A program made the translations under genes and the position numbers. From Zeaxanthinibacter sp. PT1 (GTDB lineage Bacteria > Bacteroidota > Bacteroidia > Flavobacteriales > Flavobacteriaceae), in NCBI RefSeq assembly GCF_028464225.1, contig NZ_JAQPCN010000001.1, forward strand, positions 1,546,634-1,610,633: a stretch of DNA of 64,000 bases. The letters run 5' to 3'. The notes beneath the pieces were generated by a model that did not search any database, was not told the DNA's origin, and saw only the letters and a program-made list of their open reading frames with translations. The stretch's first letter is position 1. Each line of letters starts with the position of its first letter. Positions 8,479 to 17,751 of this stretch are shown here, piece after piece.

Positions 8479-10398
8479 ATGCTCAACGTTCATAATTTAT
8501 CAGTTGCCTTCGGTGGAGAATACCTCTTTGAAGAAATAGCCTTCCGGTTAAACCCGGGGGACCGTGTCGGGCTGATCGGGAAGAACGGGGCAGGTAAGTC
8601 AACTTTATTAAAACTCCTCGCCAAGGACCAGGCACCTGATTCCGGTACATTGGCCACAGACAAGGATGTTCGTATTGGTTTCTTAAGGCAGGATATTGAT
8701 TTTGAGGCCGGGCGTACCGTTCTGGAAGAAGCACACCAGGCTTTTTACGAGATCAAGGAAGTAGAGGGGAAGTTAGAGCACATCAACCAGCAATTGGCAG
8801 AGCGTACGGATTACGAAAGTGACTCCTACAACCAGCTGATCATCGATCTGAACGACCTCACCCATCGATTCGAAATCCTGGGAGGGTATAATTACGAAGG
8901 TGATACAGAAAAGATCCTGCGGGGGCTTGGCTTTACCCGCGAGGATTTCAGCAAACAGACCGATACATTTTCAGGGGGATGGCGGATGCGATTAGAGTTA
9001 GCTAAGCTTCTGTTACAGAAACACGATATTCTTTTACTGGATGAGCCTACTAACCACCTGGACATTGAATCCATTCTGTGGTTAGAACAATTCCTGAAAT
9101 CATTCCCGGGGGCAGTGGTCATCGTTTCTCACGATAAGATGTTCCTCGATAATGTTACCAACCGAACTATCGAGATTTCCCTGGGCCGGATTTACGATTA
9201 TAATAAGCCTTATTCAGAGTTCCTGTTACTTCGTGACGAAGTTAGAGAACAACAACTGAATGCACAGAAAAACCAGGAAAAGGAAATACAACAGGCCGAG
9301 CGTTTGATAGAGAAATTCCGTGCCAAGTCGTCCAAAGCGTCTATGGCCCAGTCCCTGATCAAGAAACTGGATAAGATGGACCGTATCGAGGTTGATGGTA
9401 CGGATAATGCCGTTATGAATCTTCGTTTCCCGGTTTCCGTAAACCCGGGGAAAGTGGTAGCTGAAATTGAAGGTTTATCCAAAAGCTATGGTAGTAAAAC
9501 CGTGCTGAAGAATATTGACCTCCTCATTGAAAGGAATAGTAAAACAGCTTTTGTTGGACAGAACGGACAAGGAAAGTCTACCCTGGCCAAGATCATGGTG
9601 GGGGAACTGGAGTACGAAGGAAAGATGAAGCTGGGGCATAATGTGCAAATCGGTTATTTTGCCCAGAACCAGGCCGAATATCTGGACGGTAATAAAACCG
9701 TTCTGGATACGATGATCGATGCGGCCAATGAGAAGAACAGGAGTAAAGTCCGCGATATCCTCGGGGCCTTTCTCTTCCGGGGTGAGGAAGTAGAAAAATA
9801 TGTCAAGGTCTTATCCGGAGGTGAAAGGAACAGGCTTGCATTAGCCAAGTTGCTGTTACAACCCTTTAATGTGCTGGTGATGGATGAGCCTACCAACCAC
9901 CTTGATATTGCATCGAAGAGTGTATTAAAAGAAGCATTGCAACATTTTGAAGGCACCCTTATCCTGGTGTCCCACGACCGGGATTTTCTTCAGGGGCTCA
10001 CCAATAAAGTATATGAGTTTAAGAATCATAAGATCAAGGAATACCTGGGGGATATCAACTTCTACCTAGAAGAGCGTAAGGCCGAAGACTTCAGGGCTAT
10101 TGAGAAAAAGGACCCGGTTAAAGAAAAGCAAAAAGAAAAACCGGCTGCAGCTGCTGATCATGAACAGCAGAAAAAAGAACGTTCGCTGAATAATCAATTG
10201 AGCGGGGTGGAGAGTAAGATCGCAGCCTTAGAAAAGGAAATTGCCGAAATAGATCAAGAATTGCTGATAAATTACGATGAGACCATAGCCCGCCCTGATT
10301 TCTTCGAGAAGTATCAATCCAAGAAAAAAACAGTTGAAAAGCTGATGAAGGAATGGGAAAAAATTACCTTAGATCTCGAAAAACTCACGTCTGCCTAG
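8479..10398 (+). CDS. ABC-F family ATPase (EttA/Uup-type)
   Basis: 639-residue soluble protein with two fused ABC domains and no membrane helices, so an ABC-F protein acting on ribosomes rather than a transporter. Domain 1 has Walker A GKNGAGKST (34-42), signature FSGGWRMRLELAK and Walker B ILLLDEPTNHLD. Domain 2 has GQNGQGKST, LSGGERNRLALAK and VLVMDEPTNHLD. A charged linker (residues ~245-310) joins them. The C-terminal ~100 residues, after KDPVKEKQKEKP, form a coiled coil as in Uup-like members. Nothing nearby suggests antibiotic resistance; a housekeeping translation factor is most likely. The gene stands alone. Confidence 0.9.
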   Translation: MLNVHNLSVAFGGEYLFEEIAFRLNPGDRVGLIGKNGAGKSTLLKLLAKDQAPDSGTLATDKDVRIGFLRQDIDFEAGRTVLEEAHQAFYEIKEVEGKLEHINQQLAERTDYESDSYNQLIIDLNDLTHRFEILGGYNYEGDTEKILRGLGFTREDFSKQTDTFSGGWRMRLELAKLLLQKHDILLLDEPTNHLDIESILWLEQFLKSFPGAVVIVSHDKMFLDNVTNRTIEISLGRIYDYNKPYSEFLLLRDEVREQQLNAQKNQEKEIQQAERLIEKFRAKSSKASMAQSLIKKLDKMDRIEVDGTDNAVMNLRFPVSVNPGKVVAEIEGLSKSYGSKTVLKNIDLLIERNSKTAFVGQNGQGKSTLAKIMVGELEYEGKMKLGHNVQIGYFAQNQAEYLDGNKTVLDTMIDAANEKNRSKVRDILGAFLFRGEEVEKYVKVLSGGERNRLALAKLLLQPFNVLVMDEPTNHLDIASKSVLKEALQHFEGTLILVSHDRDFLQGLTNKVYEFKNHKIKEYLGDINFYLEERKAEDFRAIEKKDPVKEKQKEKPAAAADHEQQKKERSLNNQLSGVESKIAALEKEIAEIDQELLINYDETIARPDFFEKYQSKKKTVEKLMKEWEKITLDLEKLTSA

Positions 10399-10502
10399 CA
10401 AAAACCAGGGGGCTTAAACGCGTTTCACCACAGAAAAGCCTGTCTTCACAACAAAGTTGAACCGTTCAACGACAAAAAGTATTATCTCCGGGACGAAGTG
10501 CG

Positions 10503-10510
10503 TATTTTTG
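10503..10510 (+). promoter_or_regulatory. -7 promoter box for the LRR gene
   Basis: TATTTTTG matches TAnnTTTG and would give a leader of about 59 bases before the ATG at 10572. No good -33 TTG is seen 19-21 bases upstream, so confidence is moderate. Confidence 0.4.
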
Positions 10511-10571
10511 TTTGTAGGGTAATTCCTAATTGAAATAGCAGTAAGCATATTTTCTCTAATCTCAAATCGTC

Positions 10572-11456
10572 ATGATTAAAAAGATAGTACTCTTATTAGT
10601 ATTCCTGGTAGGCGCAGGTCAACTGACTTCTGCCAAAGTTTCTCGTGCTGAAAAGAAAGCACTGATCGATTTGTATGAAAGTACAAATGGATTGCATTGG
10701 GTAAAGAAATGGGACCTGGACAAGGACATCGAGGAATGGTACGGCGTCAGTGTTGAAGATAACCACGTAGTTGGCATCAACTTGTTCCGGAATAACCTTA
10801 TGGGGCCACTGCCGGAAAGTATCTCTTCATTAAAATACCTCAAGGTGCTGAACCTTGCATTCAACCATATAACCGGGGAGATTCCACAGAATATAGTAGC
10901 CCTGGAAAACCTGGAAGTGCTGAAACTTGAAATGAACCGAATTAAAGGAGAAATTCCTTCAGAGATCGGTCGTTTAAAAAATCTACAGGAATTGACCGCT
11001 TTTAATAATTTTATTGAGGGAAGAATTCCACAGAGTATCGGGGAGATTTCCCAGTTGAGAACACTGAACCTCTCTAGTAATATGCTCAGGGGAGAAATAC
11101 CTTCTTCTATAGGCAAGCTCGCCAATCTGGAAAGGTTAGGCTTGTTTGAAAATACCCTATTTGGTGAGATTCCGGCAGAGATGGGACAACTCTCTATGTT
11201 AAAAGAGTTAGTGCTTTCCAATAACGGGCTTGGAGGATCGATCCCAGCGGAATTCGGACAATTGGCGAGCCTGGAGATCCTGCAACTGCAGAATAATTCT
11301 TTTAATTCCTTTGAAGGCTTAGATCAGATGAACCAAAACCAGTTCCTGGTTTTTGATTACGACAAAAAAGATGATAAACTCGAGTTTAAGGATGTGGACT
11401 TCTCAAGGACGAGAATGGCCGATACTAAGTTCGAAGATGATGAGATAGACGAGTAA
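10572..11456 (+). CDS. Secreted leucine-rich-repeat protein (plant-type LRR)
   Basis: 294 residues with a Sec signal peptide (MIKKIVLLLVFLVGAGQLTSA). An N-terminal cap contains the LRRNT-like stretch KALIDLYESTNGLHW. About seven ~24-residue repeats follow, of the form LxxLxxLxLxxNxLxGxIPxxIG (for example NHITGEIPQNIVALENL and NMLRGEIPSSIGKLANL). This is the repeat class best known from plant receptor kinases. The C-terminal ~45 residues are acidic and end in KFEDDEIDE; no T9SS sorting domain is evident. LRR solenoids bind proteins, so an envelope or extracellular binding role is likely, but the partner is unknown. The gene is monocistronic, with its own promoter box and a strong terminator. 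Confidence 0.85.
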   Translation: MIKKIVLLLVFLVGAGQLTSAKVSRAEKKALIDLYESTNGLHWVKKWDLDKDIEEWYGVSVEDNHVVGINLFRNNLMGPLPESISSLKYLKVLNLAFNHITGEIPQNIVALENLEVLKLEMNRIKGEIPSEIGRLKNLQELTAFNNFIEGRIPQSIGEISQLRTLNLSSNMLRGEIPSSIGKLANLERLGLFENTLFGEIPAEMGQLSMLKELVLSNNGLGGSIPAEFGQLASLEILQLQNNSFNSFEGLDQMNQNQFLVFDYDKKDDKLEFKDVDFSRTRMADTKFEDDEIDE

Positions 11457-11483
11457 AACCTTTTATTATAGTTCTGTTACTGA

Positions 11484-11510
11484 AAAAGACACCCTGGGGT
11501 GTCTTTTTTA
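11484..11510 (+). terminator. Terminator after the LRR gene
   Basis: Hairpin AAAAAGACACC-CTGG-GGTGTCTTTTT, a fully paired stem with T-run, 28 bases after the stop. The A/T symmetry means it could work on both strands. Confidence 0.9.
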
Positions 11511-11562
11511 TTTGTGCTTGAGAAGATGAATTCATTTAAGATTTATTTAACTAAAGTCCCTT

Positions 11563-11596
11563 AAACTATTGGATAGTTTTACCGTCTAACCGGTAA
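11563..11596. promoter_or_regulatory. Two inverted repeats upstream of the RND operon
   Basis: AAACTAT-TGG-ATAGTTT (11563-11579) and TTACCG-TCTAAC-CGGTAA (11579-11596) are two perfect dyads back to back, 14 bases before the adaptor gene's ATG. They are candidate operator sites for an efflux regulator. No regulator gene is adjacent, so this is inference from symmetry alone. Confidence 0.35.
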
Positions 11597-11609
11597 GTGA
11601 ATCAGCCTG

Positions 11610-12734
11610 ATGAATACTAGAAAAATATTGCTTTCCATTCTTGGAGGTGTAGTAATTTTGCTATCCTTCTACCTTGCCAACTCTATCATTAAAAGTAAGA
11701 CCACTCCGCGCCCCACCCCTGAAAAAGTGGTCAAAACGGTTTTCACCGATACGGTGGTCAATGGTATTGTACCCATAGTAGTGCCTGCCAATGGAAACTT
11801 GGTAGCAAAGAGACGAGTTGAACTATTTTCTGAAGTGCAGGGGATCTTCAGGCCGGGGAGTAAATTATACCGCCCCGGGCAGACCTACCGGGCCGGAGAA
11901 ACCATGATCCGCATAGACGCACAGGAATACCGGGCCAGTGTGCAATCCGCTAAAAGCAACCTGTACAACCTGATCACCTCAATTATGCCCGATTTAAGGC
12001 TGGATTATCCCGAGATCTCCGGGAAGTGGCAGGAATATCTGAATAATTTTGATATGGAACGGCCGACCCCTGAACTGCCGGAGCTAAGTACGGAAAAAGA
12101 AAAATACTTCATCAGTGGGCGAGGGATACTGACAAACTATTACAATGTGAAGAACATGGAGCAAAGACTTGGCAAGTACAGCATTCAAGCTCCTTTCGCA
12201 GGTGTACTTACCGAAGCCCCGGTTACGGAGGGAACTTTGATCAGGGCAGGACAGAAGTTGGGCGAATTCATTAATACCGGGACTTACGAACTGGAGGTTG
12301 CCATCAGCAAAACTTTTAGCGATTTACTAAGGGTTGGGGAGGAGGTAAACCTCAGTAATTTGGACGGAAGCGAGACCTATAAAGGTAAAGTATCCCGGAT
12401 CAATGCACGAGTAGAACAGGGGTCACAGACCATTACCGCTTTTATTGAAGTGAATGACTCGCAACTCAGGGAAGGAATGTACCTGGAAGCACTCCTGGAC
12501 GCAAGGAATGAAGAGGATGCCATCGAGATAGACCGATCGCTCTTGCTGGAGAATGACCGTATATTTATCGTCAGGGATTCCATCCTGGATTACATAGATG
12601 TGGATCCAATTTATTTTACGGATAAGAAAGTGGTTTTAAAGGATGTTCCAAACGGTACAACCATCATTTCCAAACCGGTTGTTGGCGCCTATGCTGGTAT
12701 GCTGGTAAAGGTTTACGAAGAGAAGCAGGAGTAG
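11610..12734 (+). CDS. RND efflux periplasmic adaptor (membrane fusion protein)
   Basis: 374-residue HlyD/AcrA-type adaptor that links the inner-membrane RND pump to the outer-membrane channel. A signal anchor spans about residues 7-26. The lipoyl/barrel-sandwich halves flank a short hairpin: GNLVAKRRVELFSEVQG before it and YSIQAPFAGVLTEAPVTEGTLIRAGQKL after it. The beta-barrel (YELEVAISKTFSDLLRVGEEV) and the membrane-proximal domain follow. The coiled-coil hairpin region between the halves is short for AcrA-like proteins and contains a Pro-rich stretch. The permease gene begins 16 bases downstream. Substrate cannot be told from the sequence. Confidence 0.9.
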   Translation: MNTRKILLSILGGVVILLSFYLANSIIKSKTTPRPTPEKVVKTVFTDTVVNGIVPIVVPANGNLVAKRRVELFSEVQGIFRPGSKLYRPGQTYRAGETMIRIDAQEYRASVQSAKSNLYNLITSIMPDLRLDYPEISGKWQEYLNNFDMERPTPELPELSTEKEKYFISGRGILTNYYNVKNMEQRLGKYSIQAPFAGVLTEAPVTEGTLIRAGQKLGEFINTGTYELEVAISKTFSDLLRVGEEVNLSNLDGSETYKGKVSRINARVEQGSQTITAFIEVNDSQLREGMYLEALLDARNEEDAIEIDRSLLLENDRIFIVRDSILDYIDVDPIYFTDKKVVLKDVPNGTTIISKPVVGAYAGMLVKVYEEKQE

Positions 12735-12750
12735 CAATAAGCGCAACAAC

Positions 12751-15700
12751 ATGAGATCAATCTTATCCTATTTTATCAAATACCATGTCGCGGTGGACGT
12801 TTTTATTATCGCGTTCTTCATTTTTGGTATTTACGGGGCCATGTCCCTCAAGTCATCCTTCTTTCCTTTAACGGATTCCAGGAATATACAGATCGCGGTA
12901 ACCTATCCGGGAGCCTCACCTCAGGAAGTTGAGGAGGGAATCGTTCTGAAGATTGAAGATAACCTGAAAGGTCTTGAAGGTATAGAACGTGTCACCTCTA
13001 CCTCGCGCGAGAACAGTGGATCCATTGACGTGGAAATTGAAAAGGGGAGGGATGTTGATTTTATGTTACTCGAGGTCAAGAACGCTGTAGACAGGGTTCC
13101 TTCCTTTCCTACCGGGATGGAACCACTGGTCGTTTCTAAAAGGGAAGCGATTCGGCAGACCATTAGTTTTGCCATAAGCGGTGACAATGTTCCGCTAGCT
13201 ACCTTAAAACAAATTGGGCGGCAGGTAGAAAATGACCTGAGGGCCATTGAGGGAATTTCCCAGATTGGAATTTCCGGCTACCCCCAGGAAGAGATAGAAA
13301 TCGCCCTGAACGAGAATAACCTGCTGGCTTACAATATGACCTTCTCGGAGGTAGCCCAGGCAGTGGCCAATGCCAACATTTTAGTTACCGGTGGAAATAT
13401 TAAGACATCTACCGAAGAATACCTCATCCGTGCCAATAACCGTTCTTATTATGGGGATGAATTATCTAACCTAGTGGTCAGGGCGGATGCATCGGGAAGA
13501 ACAGTTCGCCTAAAAGACGTGGCGGTGATCCGGGACAGGTTTTCCGAGACTCCCAATGCTTCATTTTTCAACGGGAATCTCTCTGTCAATATTACGATCA
13601 CCAGCACCAACACCGAAGACCTTATATCCGCAGCGGAGAAGGTGAAAGAATACATAGGGGATTTTAACCAGAAATACAACAATGTACAGTTAAGTGTCCT
13701 GAGTGATCAGTCTAAGACCTTGAACCAAAGAACACAATTACTGACGGAGAATGCGGTCATGGGAATGATACTCGTACTGATCTTCCTTTCGCTTTTCCTC
13801 AATACAAGGCTTGCGTTCTGGGTGGCTTTTGGCCTGCCCATATCCTTTTTAGGGATGTTTATTTTTGCACCGCTATTTGATGTGACCATCAATGTACTGT
13901 CCCTCTTTGGGATGATCATCGTGATCGGTATCCTGGTCGATGACGGTATTGTTATCGCTGAAAACATATACCAGCATTACGAACGGGGTAAAAAACCGAT
14001 ACAGGCTGCTATAGACGGAACTATGGAAGTAATCCCTCCCATCGTTTCGGCCATTATTACCACCATACTGGCATTTTCAATTTTCTTTTTCCTTGAAGGG
14101 CGTATAGGTGAATTCTTCGGAGAGGTTTCGGTAATCGTTATTCTTACTTTAGCTGTATCCCTGGTGGAGGCCCTGATTATATTACCGGCACACCTTGCGC
14201 ATTCTAAGGCTTTGCAAAAGCAGTCAGATAAACCTAAAAAAGGCTTAGCTAAAATATTCGCGAAACTAAGAGGAATTAACCGCGCAGGGGATAATATGAT
14301 GGCCTGGATGCGGGATAAGATTTACAGCCCGGTCCTGGCCTTCACCATAAATCATAAGATCCTGACTTTTTCTTTATTTTTTATGGCATTTGCCCTGACC
14401 ATTGGATCTATAGGGGGAGGTGTTGTCCGTACGGCATTTTTTCCACAAATCGCCAGTGACAGGGTGTCGGTAGAATTGACAATGCCCAATGGGACCAATG
14501 AAGCAGTAACTGATTCGATCATTACTTACATCGAGGAAAAAGCAAACATCGTTAATAGGGAGCTTACTGAGAAATATCTTTCAGGTACCGGGAAAGAGTT
14601 GTTTGAAAATACGATACGGAACCTGGGTCCGGGATCATCCAACGCAAGCCTTGTCATTAACCTGTTACCGGGAGAAGAGCGTCCGGACCAGATACGATCG
14701 GATATGGTAACCAATCGCCTGAGAGAGCTTGTGGGGCCGGTAACCGGGGTTGAAAGCCTGATTTTTGGTTCCGGAGGGAATTTTGGCGGAAGTCCCGTAT
14801 CTGTTTCGCTATTGGGAAATAATATAGAAGAATTGAAAGCTGCCAAGGTAGAATTAAAGTCAGCACTTGAAAATAATGCCCTGCTAAAGGACGTAGCCGA
14901 TAATGACCCTGCCGGGATTAAAGAAATCCGTTTAGAATTAAAGGAAAACGCTTACCTGCTTGGACTGGACCTCAGGAGTGTGATGAACCAGGTACGGGCC
15001 GGTTTCTTCGGGACGCAAGCACAGCGATTTCAGCGTGGACAGGATGAAATCCGGGTATGGGTTCGGTATGACCGTGCAAACCGCTCATCTATTAAAGATC
15101 TCGACGAGATGCGTATCGTAACACCCTCCGGGGATCGGATTCCACTAAAAGAGATTGCCGTATACGAAATTGCCAGGGGCGAAGTGGCGATCAACCACCT
15201 TGATGGGCGCCGGGAGGTGCAGATCACCGCGGATATTAAGGATAGTGAAACCACTAGCGGTACCGACATCATGGCTTGGGTTAAGGAAGATATCATGCCG
15301 GATATTACTTCTAAATATCCAACAGTAAGTCCGTCTTATGAAGGGCAGAACCGTGAAGCAGGGAAGACTATAGACTCATTGCAGACCGCAGGTTTTACGG
15401 TCTTAATGCTGATTTACATCGTGATAGCTTTTACGTTCCGCAGTTTTAGCCAGCCACTGTTATTGCTATTGCTTGTTCCTTTCAGCCTGACGGCTGTAGC
15501 ATGGGGGCACTGGTTACATGGATTCCCTATCAATATATTATCCCTCCTTGGGATCATTGCTTTGATAGGAATCATGGTAAACGATGGCTTGGTATTGATC
15601 AGTAAGTTCAATACTAACCTTAGAAAGGGCATGAAATTTGACGACGCCATCTTTGAGGCAGGGAAATCAAGGTTCAGGGCAATCTTCCTGACTTCAATAA

Positions 15701-16026
15701 CAACAATAGCGGGTCTTGCACCTTTATTGCTGGAAAAGAGCAGGCAGGCACAATTCCTGAAACCTATGGCGATTTCCATCGCATATGGAATCGGTTTTGC
15801 CACCGTGCTCACCTTATTGCTGCTGCCCTTGTTCCTGGCTTTCAGTAACCGTTACAAGGTAACCGTTAAATGGTTGAGAACAGGCGATGACATTTCGCGG
15901 GAAGAGGTAGAAAGGGCTATTAAAGAGCAAAGGGAGGAAGAGCACCTCAATGGACAAATGGATAATACAAATAAAGGGATGGAAGAGGACCTGTCTGAGA
16001 ACAGGCTGAAACATTCTGAAAATTAG
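12751..16026 (+). CDS. RND efflux permease
   Basis: 1091-residue inner-membrane resistance-nodulation-division transporter driven by proton influx. It has the twelve-helix layout with two large periplasmic loops. The TM4 motif VIGILVDDGIVIAENI carries the paired Asp397-Asp398 of the proton relay. In TM10 the position of the AcrB relay lysine appears to be Asn944 (GIMVNDGLVLISKF), followed by Asp945, so the relay differs from classical HAE1 pumps. A charged cytoplasmic tail (residues ~1040-1091) is Glu/Lys/Asn-rich. It is the second gene of a three-gene efflux operon. The family is certain; drug, metal or lipid specificity is open. Confidence 0.93.
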   Translation: MRSILSYFIKYHVAVDVFIIAFFIFGIYGAMSLKSSFFPLTDSRNIQIAVTYPGASPQEVEEGIVLKIEDNLKGLEGIERVTSTSRENSGSIDVEIEKGRDVDFMLLEVKNAVDRVPSFPTGMEPLVVSKREAIRQTISFAISGDNVPLATLKQIGRQVENDLRAIEGISQIGISGYPQEEIEIALNENNLLAYNMTFSEVAQAVANANILVTGGNIKTSTEEYLIRANNRSYYGDELSNLVVRADASGRTVRLKDVAVIRDRFSETPNASFFNGNLSVNITITSTNTEDLISAAEKVKEYIGDFNQKYNNVQLSVLSDQSKTLNQRTQLLTENAVMGMILVLIFLSLFLNTRLAFWVAFGLPISFLGMFIFAPLFDVTINVLSLFGMIIVIGILVDDGIVIAENIYQHYERGKKPIQAAIDGTMEVIPPIVSAIITTILAFSIFFFLEGRIGEFFGEVSVIVILTLAVSLVEALIILPAHLAHSKALQKQSDKPKKGLAKIFAKLRGINRAGDNMMAWMRDKIYSPVLAFTINHKILTFSLFFMAFALTIGSIGGGVVRTAFFPQIASDRVSVELTMPNGTNEAVTDSIITYIEEKANIVNRELTEKYLSGTGKELFENTIRNLGPGSSNASLVINLLPGEERPDQIRSDMVTNRLRELVGPVTGVESLIFGSGGNFGGSPVSVSLLGNNIEELKAAKVELKSALENNALLKDVADNDPAGIKEIRLELKENAYLLGLDLRSVMNQVRAGFFGTQAQRFQRGQDEIRVWVRYDRANRSSIKDLDEMRIVTPSGDRIPLKEIAVYEIARGEVAINHLDGRREVQITADIKDSETTSGTDIMAWVKEDIMPDITSKYPTVSPSYEGQNREAGKTIDSLQTAGFTVLMLIYIVIAFTFRSFSQPLLLLLLVPFSLTAVAWGHWLHGFPINILSLLGIIALIGIMVNDGLVLISKFNTNLRKGMKFDDAIFEAGKSRFRAIFLTSITTIAGLAPLLLEKSRQAQFLKPMAISIAYGIGFATVLTLLLLPLFLAFSNRYKVTVKWLRTGDDISREEVERAIKEQREEEHLNGQMDNTNKGMEEDLSENRLKHSEN

Positions 16027-16033
16027 TAATGGA

Positions 16034-17389
16034 ATGCGGATGAAGGAAAGTTTTACCTCGGTACTGTTTTTGATCACAGGGCTGTGCCTGTTACAGGCAC
16101 AATCCCCACTGCTGACTAAAGAGGAAGCTGTGGCGCAAGCCCTGGAAAAAAACTTCGGGATCGAGGTTGCGCGGAACCAGGTGGCTATTGCGGATAACAA
16201 TCAGAGCATTCTTAATTCGGGCTATCTACCCACATTGAGCGCTGTTGCTGGAGCTAATTATAGCAGGGACGACTCCAACATCGAATTTCCGGGTCAGGTG
16301 GACGATAACGGGAATCCCAGGGCTGACCTGGAAATCAACCAGGCGGAAGCACAACGCTATAATTCGGCACTCCAGCTCAATTACACCCTCTTTGACGGAC
16401 TTGGGCGACTGTATAATTACAAGAGTTTAAAAGAAGAGTATGAACTCACGACACTTCAGGCCCGGGAAACTATAGAAAATACGATGCTCGAATTATTCAG
16501 CGTGTATTACGAGATCGCCAGGTTAAGTGAGAACGAAAAAGTATTGGAAGAAGCCCTCAGAATTTCGCAGGATCGGACCAAAAGAGCTGAATACGCTTTT
16601 GAGTTTGGGCAAAACACCAAGCTGAATATCCTGAACGCAGAAGTAGATGTTACCAATGACAGCATAAACTTGCTGAACACCAGGCAGCAACTTAAGAACG
16701 CCAAACGAGATTTAAACCTGGTCCTGAACAGGGAACTCGACAAGGCATTTGTCGTAGATACTCTTATCCAGTTCACATCTCCATTGGTATTACAGGATTA
16801 CATAGACAGGGCTGCGGAGAACAACGTATCGGTTTTGCAGGTAGAGCGGAACCTTGCCATCAATGCCTACGATATCAAAATCAGTAAATCCGGGTATTTA
16901 CCAAGGGTGGGACTGACAGGTTCTTACGGGTGGAACCTGAACCAGAGTGCTGCCTCCGCTTTTTTCCCCGGTACCAATAACACCAATAAAAATTTGTCCC
17001 TTGGGGCCAGCTTAAGCTGGAATCTCTTTGACGGTGGAAATACGGCGGTTCGCATCAAGAATGCTAAAATAGCCTATGACAACCAGGAAATCCTGAAGAA
17101 ACAAGTAATGTTAGAGGTTGACAGGGATATTAAAAATGCCCTCGATATCTATAAAAATCGCTTAAATATTTACAGGATACAGGAGAAGAACGTAGTTACG
17201 AATAAGAATAATTTTGAGCGCTCCAGGGAGCAATTCCAATTGGGAAGGATCACTTCTATCGAGTTCAGGCAAGCCCAGATCAACCTTCTGAATGCCCAGA
17301 CCAATAAGAACCTGGCAAAGTACGATGCAAAGCTAGCCGAGTTGCAGTTATTGCAGCTTACGGGGCAGTTGCTCAATGTGCCACTCTGA
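16034..17389 (+). CDS. TolC-family outer-membrane efflux channel
   Basis: 451-residue outer membrane factor completing the tripartite pump. The signal peptide starts MRMKESFTSVLFLITG and is probably cleaved after LLQA. There are two OEP repeats: the first around LTKEEAVAQALEKNFGIEVARNQV to QLNYTLFDGLGRLYNYK, the second around VLQVERNLAINAYDIKISKSGYLPRVGLTG to SLSWNLFDGGNTAVRIK. Each repeat ends in the characteristic beta-strand plus helix, as in TolC. The start ATG at 16034 is 7 bases after the permease stop; a second in-frame ATG two codons later is also possible. Outer-membrane location is inferred from family. Confidence 0.92.
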   Translation: MRMKESFTSVLFLITGLCLLQAQSPLLTKEEAVAQALEKNFGIEVARNQVAIADNNQSILNSGYLPTLSAVAGANYSRDDSNIEFPGQVDDNGNPRADLEINQAEAQRYNSALQLNYTLFDGLGRLYNYKSLKEEYELTTLQARETIENTMLELFSVYYEIARLSENEKVLEEALRISQDRTKRAEYAFEFGQNTKLNILNAEVDVTNDSINLLNTRQQLKNAKRDLNLVLNRELDKAFVVDTLIQFTSPLVLQDYIDRAAENNVSVLQVERNLAINAYDIKISKSGYLPRVGLTGSYGWNLNQSAASAFFPGTNNTNKNLSLGASLSWNLFDGGNTAVRIKNAKIAYDNQEILKKQVMLEVDRDIKNALDIYKNRLNIYRIQEKNVVTNKNNFERSREQFQLGRITSIEFRQAQINLLNAQTNKNLAKYDAKLAELQLLQLTGQLLNVPL

Positions 17390-17404
17390 TAAAATTGAAG
17401 AACT

Positions 17405-17584
17405 ATGTTAGAACATTTTTTTCAATGCCCGTATTGCTGGGAAACTATTTCAATGTTGTTTGATCCCTCTACAGCGCAGCAACAATACATTGAGGATTGC
17501 GAGGTGTGCTGTAACCCCATAGAAGTGGATGTCAGCTTCAGTGGGGATGATCTCGTATCCCTGCAGGCTAATGCCTTACCCTGA
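17405..17584 (+). CDS. CPxCG-motif cysteine-rich small protein
   Basis: A 59-residue protein beginning MLEHFFQCPYCWETISM and containing EDCEVCCNPIEVDV. The CPYC and CEVCC pair matches the Cys_rich_CPXCG family, a presumed zinc ribbon of unknown function found widely in Proteobacteria and Bacteroidetes. In this copy the residue after CPYC is Trp rather than the usual Gly. It starts 15 bases after the TolC gene stop and could be read through from the efflux operon, although linkage to efflux is not expected from the family. Confidence 0.8.
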   Translation: MLEHFFQCPYCWETISMLFDPSTAQQQYIEDCEVCCNPIEVDVSFSGDDLVSLQANALP

Positions 17585-17751
17585 TAAGCTTTCTTTTGAG
17601 TGGATTCACATGCATAAATAAGTCATTTAATCAAAATGCAATGGGATACCACTGAAAATTGGCCCATATATTATTTATCTTACCTGTGAACTAGAAACTC
17701 CTGATAATTCTTTTTAAATAAATGGAGTGCTTTTAAATTTAATGACGGGTG

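Noticed and set aside
8479..10398. Antibiotic-resistance ABC-F
   Set aside because: Nothing in the motif set or neighbourhood points to resistance; the coiled-coil C-terminus fits housekeeping Uup/EttA types.
10619..11221. 200-codon minus-strand frame
   Set aside because: Antisense to the leucine-rich repeats; its own apparent repeats only mirror the repeated LRR codons.
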